A DNA stretch of 64,000 nucleotides. Origin: Craterostigma plantagineum (taxonomy: Eukaryota > Streptophyta > Magnoliopsida > Lamiales > Linderniaceae). The notes below the pieces were generated by a model. The model saw only the letters and a list, made by a program, of their open reading frames with translations. It was not told the DNA's origin and ran no database searches. The position numbers and the translations under genes are program-made. Positions 60,909 through 64,000 of this stretch are shown piece after piece (position 1 is the first letter of the stretch; every line of letters begins with the position of its first letter). Location of the stretch: contig JAPQWV010000051.1 of assembly GCA_027422505.1 (NCBI GenBank), positions 1,641,501-1,705,500 of the forward strand. Reading direction: 5' to 3'.

Positions 60909-60916
60909 ATAAAAGA
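60909..60916 (+). promoter_or_regulatory. TATA box in the Athila LTR
   Basis: TATAAAAG preceded by CTT, about 40 bp after the last palindrome. Transcription should start near 60940, which marks the U3/R border. Confidence 0.65.
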
Positions 60917-61841
60917 CCAAATTCGACTCAGAAAAGGGGCACTTCGACCAGAGACAATTCCAAAACCCCTTAGAGACGAAAAATAGCACGAAAGAACGCA
61001 GAATCACGCCCCGGAGCGCAAGAGACGGAGTTCTACGCAAACGTGAACGAAGAACAAAGATCTACCCAAGCTTTCAACGATTATGAGTTGTTTTCTCCTA
61101 ATTTCTATTTCCTTAGTTGTTTTTCCTTCTATTATGCGTAGCTAATTCCCTTTGTGTTTGGGATTAGATGAACGCTAGGATATTTCGTAGTTAAGACTTG
61201 TAATTATCGTGACTATGTGTTTTGACTATTTATCGTTCTATGAAACTATTTCGTTGCTTTAATATGTCTATGTGTTAAAGTAATTGTTTGGAAAATCGTT
61301 TAGGGCGACAGCTAAATAACGATTAGGCCGTTCATAGAAGATAGGATTCGAGTATAGGGCGACAGCAAATGCTCGATCCTCGCCGTTAGTAATTAATGAA
61401 TTTTAGATCCCCGCGAGCGTTTAGGGCGACAGCAAACTCGCGAGCGGGCAGGAAAATTACTGCGATCTAGTCAGAATCACGTAGGAGCGATAGTTCATTG
61501 TCTTAGCCAATAATACCTAGCGGGATTCGAATCCCGAGCACTTTTTATTATCTGAAAGCTTCGTACCAGTTTAACGTGCTCTTTGAATTTCTAGTCGATT
61601 TAGGGGTAAGTGTTAGGTTAAGTCATCAAAAATCTGCGTATTTTATTTAGGCTAAATATCGAGTCGATAGGTAATTACTAGTACTTGATTTATTCCTCGT
61701 GTTCGATACTCGTTTACTCACTCTACTGCACTACAAACGATAGGTCCACTGCCTATCGCACGTCGGTGATAGTAATTTAGTATACGTTTTATTTTATCAC
61801 TTGTCGCACTTGCACAATACACCACGTGTCGATCAAGTTTT

Positions 61842-61859
61842 TGGCGCCGTTGCCGGGGA
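61842..61859 (+). other. Primer-binding site, tRNA-Asp
   Basis: TGGCGCCGTTGCCGGGGA is complementary to the 3' end of plant tRNA-Asp(GUC) (TCCCCGGCAACGGCGCCA). This primer is typical of the Athila/Tat group. Confidence 0.9.
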
Positions 61860-62064
61860 ATAGATTGATATTAGGAACACCGTAGTTCGGTAATTTAGCC
61901 ACTTTTATTTGACGTCTTTATTTGCTATTACTTTTGCATTATTTGTGTTATTTGCATTATTTGTTTCCTGCGTCATTAGTACTATCGTAACCTTTTCGAC
62001 GTTTGTATTATTCCTTTGCTAATTTCTTTTGTTTTCACATATTGAAGGCACGATTCAGCGGTGA

Positions 62065-64000
62065 ATGACCAGAAGCCATCCATCGGGTCCCATCGTTGAC
62101 GCAGACCCGGATTTCGAGCGGAAGTTATGAAGGAAACTGAAGTACGATACCGAAGGAGCATCCACTAGCTCTCACGACCGTTTAGTTAGCTATTCAGAGG
62201 ATAGTTCGCAGGAATCCACCCAAAACTCACGTGCAGAGACCACCGTAGATAGTCCCAATACAGAAGTGGACATGGCGGACCATCGAGTGCCCGTCCACAA
62301 CGTTCCGGAGGAGGAGCCATCACTTCAAGACCTCCTCAAAAATGCCGCACTAGGCGGTACTGAATCGGCGATCGTCATTCCGCCGATAGAGAATAACAAC
62401 TTCGAACTGAAGCACTCCTGGCTTCAGATGATTTTTCAGACGGCCCAGTTCGAGGGTAATCCCGACGACGACCCTTACTCACACCTTAAGGCATTCCTGA
62501 CGGTGACAGACACCATCAAGATTAATGGGGTCCCGGGCGATGCAATCAAGTTGATGCTGTTCCCATTCTCACTCAAGTTCAGAGCAAGGGACTGGTTGGA
62601 TATGTTGCCACCAAGGTCGATCACCACCTGGGAGGAGATGCAAGCCGCTTTCATCAACCATTACTTCCCACTGACGAAGGTGCTACGGCTGAAGACGAAG
62701 ATTTCCCTATTTCACCAGAAGGACTCAGAGAACCTGTACGAAGTGTGGGAGCGTTATAAGGCCTTATTAAAGAGGTGCCCGCAGCACGGGATGTCGAAGG
62801 CAGCCCAGATCAACCGATTCCATGAGGGGCTCAACGATCAGACTGTTCATATGTTAGACGGAGCCGCAGGAGGAGGACTCGTGAAGCTTAATGCCACCGA
62901 CGCGTGGAATTTAATCGAGGACTATTCGAGGAACAGCTTCATGAGGGGCAATACCAGGATGAAGACACCCGGTGTATTTGGAGTTAGCCAGGAGACAGCC
63001 ACTAATGCCAAGATCGAGGCGCTTCAGCAGCAACTTGCCTCGACGAACTCCCAGTTGCAGACGGTGATTGGCGCATTACTTCCCAAGTCTGGGCAGGCGC
63101 AGCCCGTGAACGCCGTAGCCACCACCACACCAACGCAGCACACACCGTACGTGCCCTTATGTGGAATTTGCGGCGCTGCCCACGAGACCTCAGAATGCCA
63201 ACTTGGCCAGTCATTGGAGCACGTCGACTATATGGGCAACTACCAAGGCGGCCAGCGGAGTTTCCAACCTCGGGCACATCCTAACTTGGCGTACGAGAAT
63301 CAGAACCATCAGAGCCAAGGACCACCAGGATTTCAGCCCCGACCTTCCGGATTCCAAAACGGACCACCACGACAATACCAGAACGCGCCCGCGGGAGGAT
63401 CCGACGACATGAGGGAGATGAAGGACATGATGAAGACGCTTCTCACGAACTTCAGCAGCACCACCGCAGCCCACGAGAGCCGAATGACAAAGATGGAGGA
63501 GTACATGGAGGCGAATGACTTGCGTGCTCAGAACACGGACGCCTCGCTCAAGAAACTGGAGCAACAGATGGGCCAGATGGCGAAACAGTTGGCGGGGCGC
63601 ACTCAGGGATCGCTCCCGAGCTACACCGAGCCGAATCCCAAGGAATACTGCAAGGCGGTGACGCTGAGGAACGGGCGAGAACTACAAGAAGTGCCCGCCA
63701 AAAAGAAGGCCAAGGAGAATACCAACTTCGAGAGCCACGACGAGCCCGAAGTTGAGGAGGTCAGGGGTGACGACGCCGAGAAGGCCGACGCTGAGAAGGA
63801 GAAGGTCGAGCCCGAAAAGGATAACGTGACGGAGATTCAGCGGCCACCGGTGAAGCCATACCAACCGAAGATCCCGTACCCGGCCCGACTGAAAAAAGAC
63901 AAGAACGAGGCGCAGTTTGGTAAATTTATGGGTATGTGTAAGGAATTACATATTAACTTACCTTTTGTTGAAGCTATTACGCAGATGCCCAGCTTCGCCA
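62065..64000 (+). pseudogene. gag: Athila-type gag (runs off the window), early stop codon
   Basis: From ATG 62065 the frame reads MTRSHPSGPIVDADPDFERK L and meets TGA at 62128 (codon 22). The same frame is then open without a stop for over 1.8 kb to the window end. It holds the Ty3-type gag core: NNFELKHSWLQMIFQTAQFE, PYSHLKAFLTVTDTIKINGV, LFPFSLKFRARDWLDMLPPR, TTWEEMQAAFINHYFP and ENLYEVWERYKALLKRCPQH. A short Cys/His knuckle follows (CGICGAAHETSEC). Later parts are charged and end LHINLPFVEAITQMPSF, which in Athila leads into protease. Translation could restart at ATG 62272 (MADHRVPVHNV). Sister copies may be intact; this one is at least damaged at its start. Confidence 0.85.

Larger units (their letters stand above)
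60502..61835 (+). repeat. 5' LTR of an Athila-type Ty3/gypsy element
   Basis: The right end is fixed by the primer site: ...GATCA at 61835, six bases before TGGCGCCG. The left end is inferred as TGTTGAAGGAGCTTAGGACG at 60502, giving TG...CA and 1334 bp. A TATA box (TATAAAAG, about 60909-60916) separates U3 from R/U5. U3 carries the GC-rich palindrome array. U5-side sequence repeats AGGGCGACAGC (near 61300, 61356 and 61421), a feature seen in LTRs of this clade. The other LTR lies outside the window. Confidence 0.75.

Noticed and set aside
60617..60973. 118-codon open frame on the plus strand, with two overlapping frames on the minus strand
   Set aside because: It is read through the palindrome array of the Athila LTR. 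The repeated VTAVTLNASGRD is the translation of the DNA repeat, and there is no protein family match.
61515..61545. tRNA-like GGGATTCGAATCCCG
   Set aside because: It is a palindrome in the LTR with no tRNA acceptor stem or anticodon arm around it.

Overview
The window is plant nuclear DNA, most likely from a eudicot. The genes are split by many short GT-AG introns and encode recognisable plant families. The intergenic DNA is AT-rich and carries Ty1/copia, Ty3/gypsy (Athila-type) and MITE-like elements. I cannot fix the species from the sequence. An asterid is a weak guess.

Layout. (1) 1-2294 is a minus-strand Ty1/copia deletion derivative cut by the window edge. (2) 2.6-9.7 kb holds a plastid-type FHA protein (+) that converges on SERRATE (-). 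SERRATE shares a 472-bp divergent promoter with OEP61 (+). (3) 9.7-19.7 kb holds OEP61 (+), a hAT-like MITE, a damaged RHF2A-type RING gene (+) and a DNAJC8/SPF31-type J-protein (+). (4) 20.4-26.4 kb is a BSL2/BSL3 kelch-phosphatase (-). (5) 26.4-39.3 kb is repeat-rich. It holds a foldback nest, a PUB22/23/24-type U-box ligase (-), two NDR1/HIN1-like (LEA_2) genes (+), a broken F-box gene (-), a copia remnant and several small elements. (6) 39.3-58 kb is gene-dense: CDKC kinase (-), UBA-domain protein (+), calmodulin (+), COP9 subunit 2 (-), a CIPK3/9/23-type kinase (+) and an F-box protein with an N-terminal membrane segment (-). (7) 58-64 kb is repeat DNA that leads into the 5' LTR, primer-binding site and gag of an Athila-type element running off the window.

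How the genes fit together. They are housekeeping and signalling genes, not a pathway cluster: RNA processing and transcription (SERRATE, DNAJC8, CDKC), protein targeting (OEP61), ubiquitin/COP9 functions (RING, U-box, F-box, UBA, CSN2), calcium signalling (calmodulin, CIPK) and brassinosteroid signalling (BSL). From memory, SERRATE, BSL3, the UBA gene, CAM5, CSN2, CIPK3 and the F-box gene lie close together on Arabidopsis chromosome 2 (about At2g268xx-At2g272xx). OEP61, RHF2A and the J-protein lie together on chromosome 5 (about At5g2199x-At5g2208x). If so, the window keeps ancestral gene order, with the two groups interleaved.

No wholly new biological system is evident. The most unusual observations are: five copies of a perfect 14-bp GC-rich palindrome, the middle ones about 63 bp apart, just upstream of the Athila TATA box; a broken F-box gene whose first ATG lies in MITE-derived sequence; an RHF2A-type gene with several breaks between intact neighbours; and a CIPK with Leu in place of the near-invariant Pro after HRDLK.
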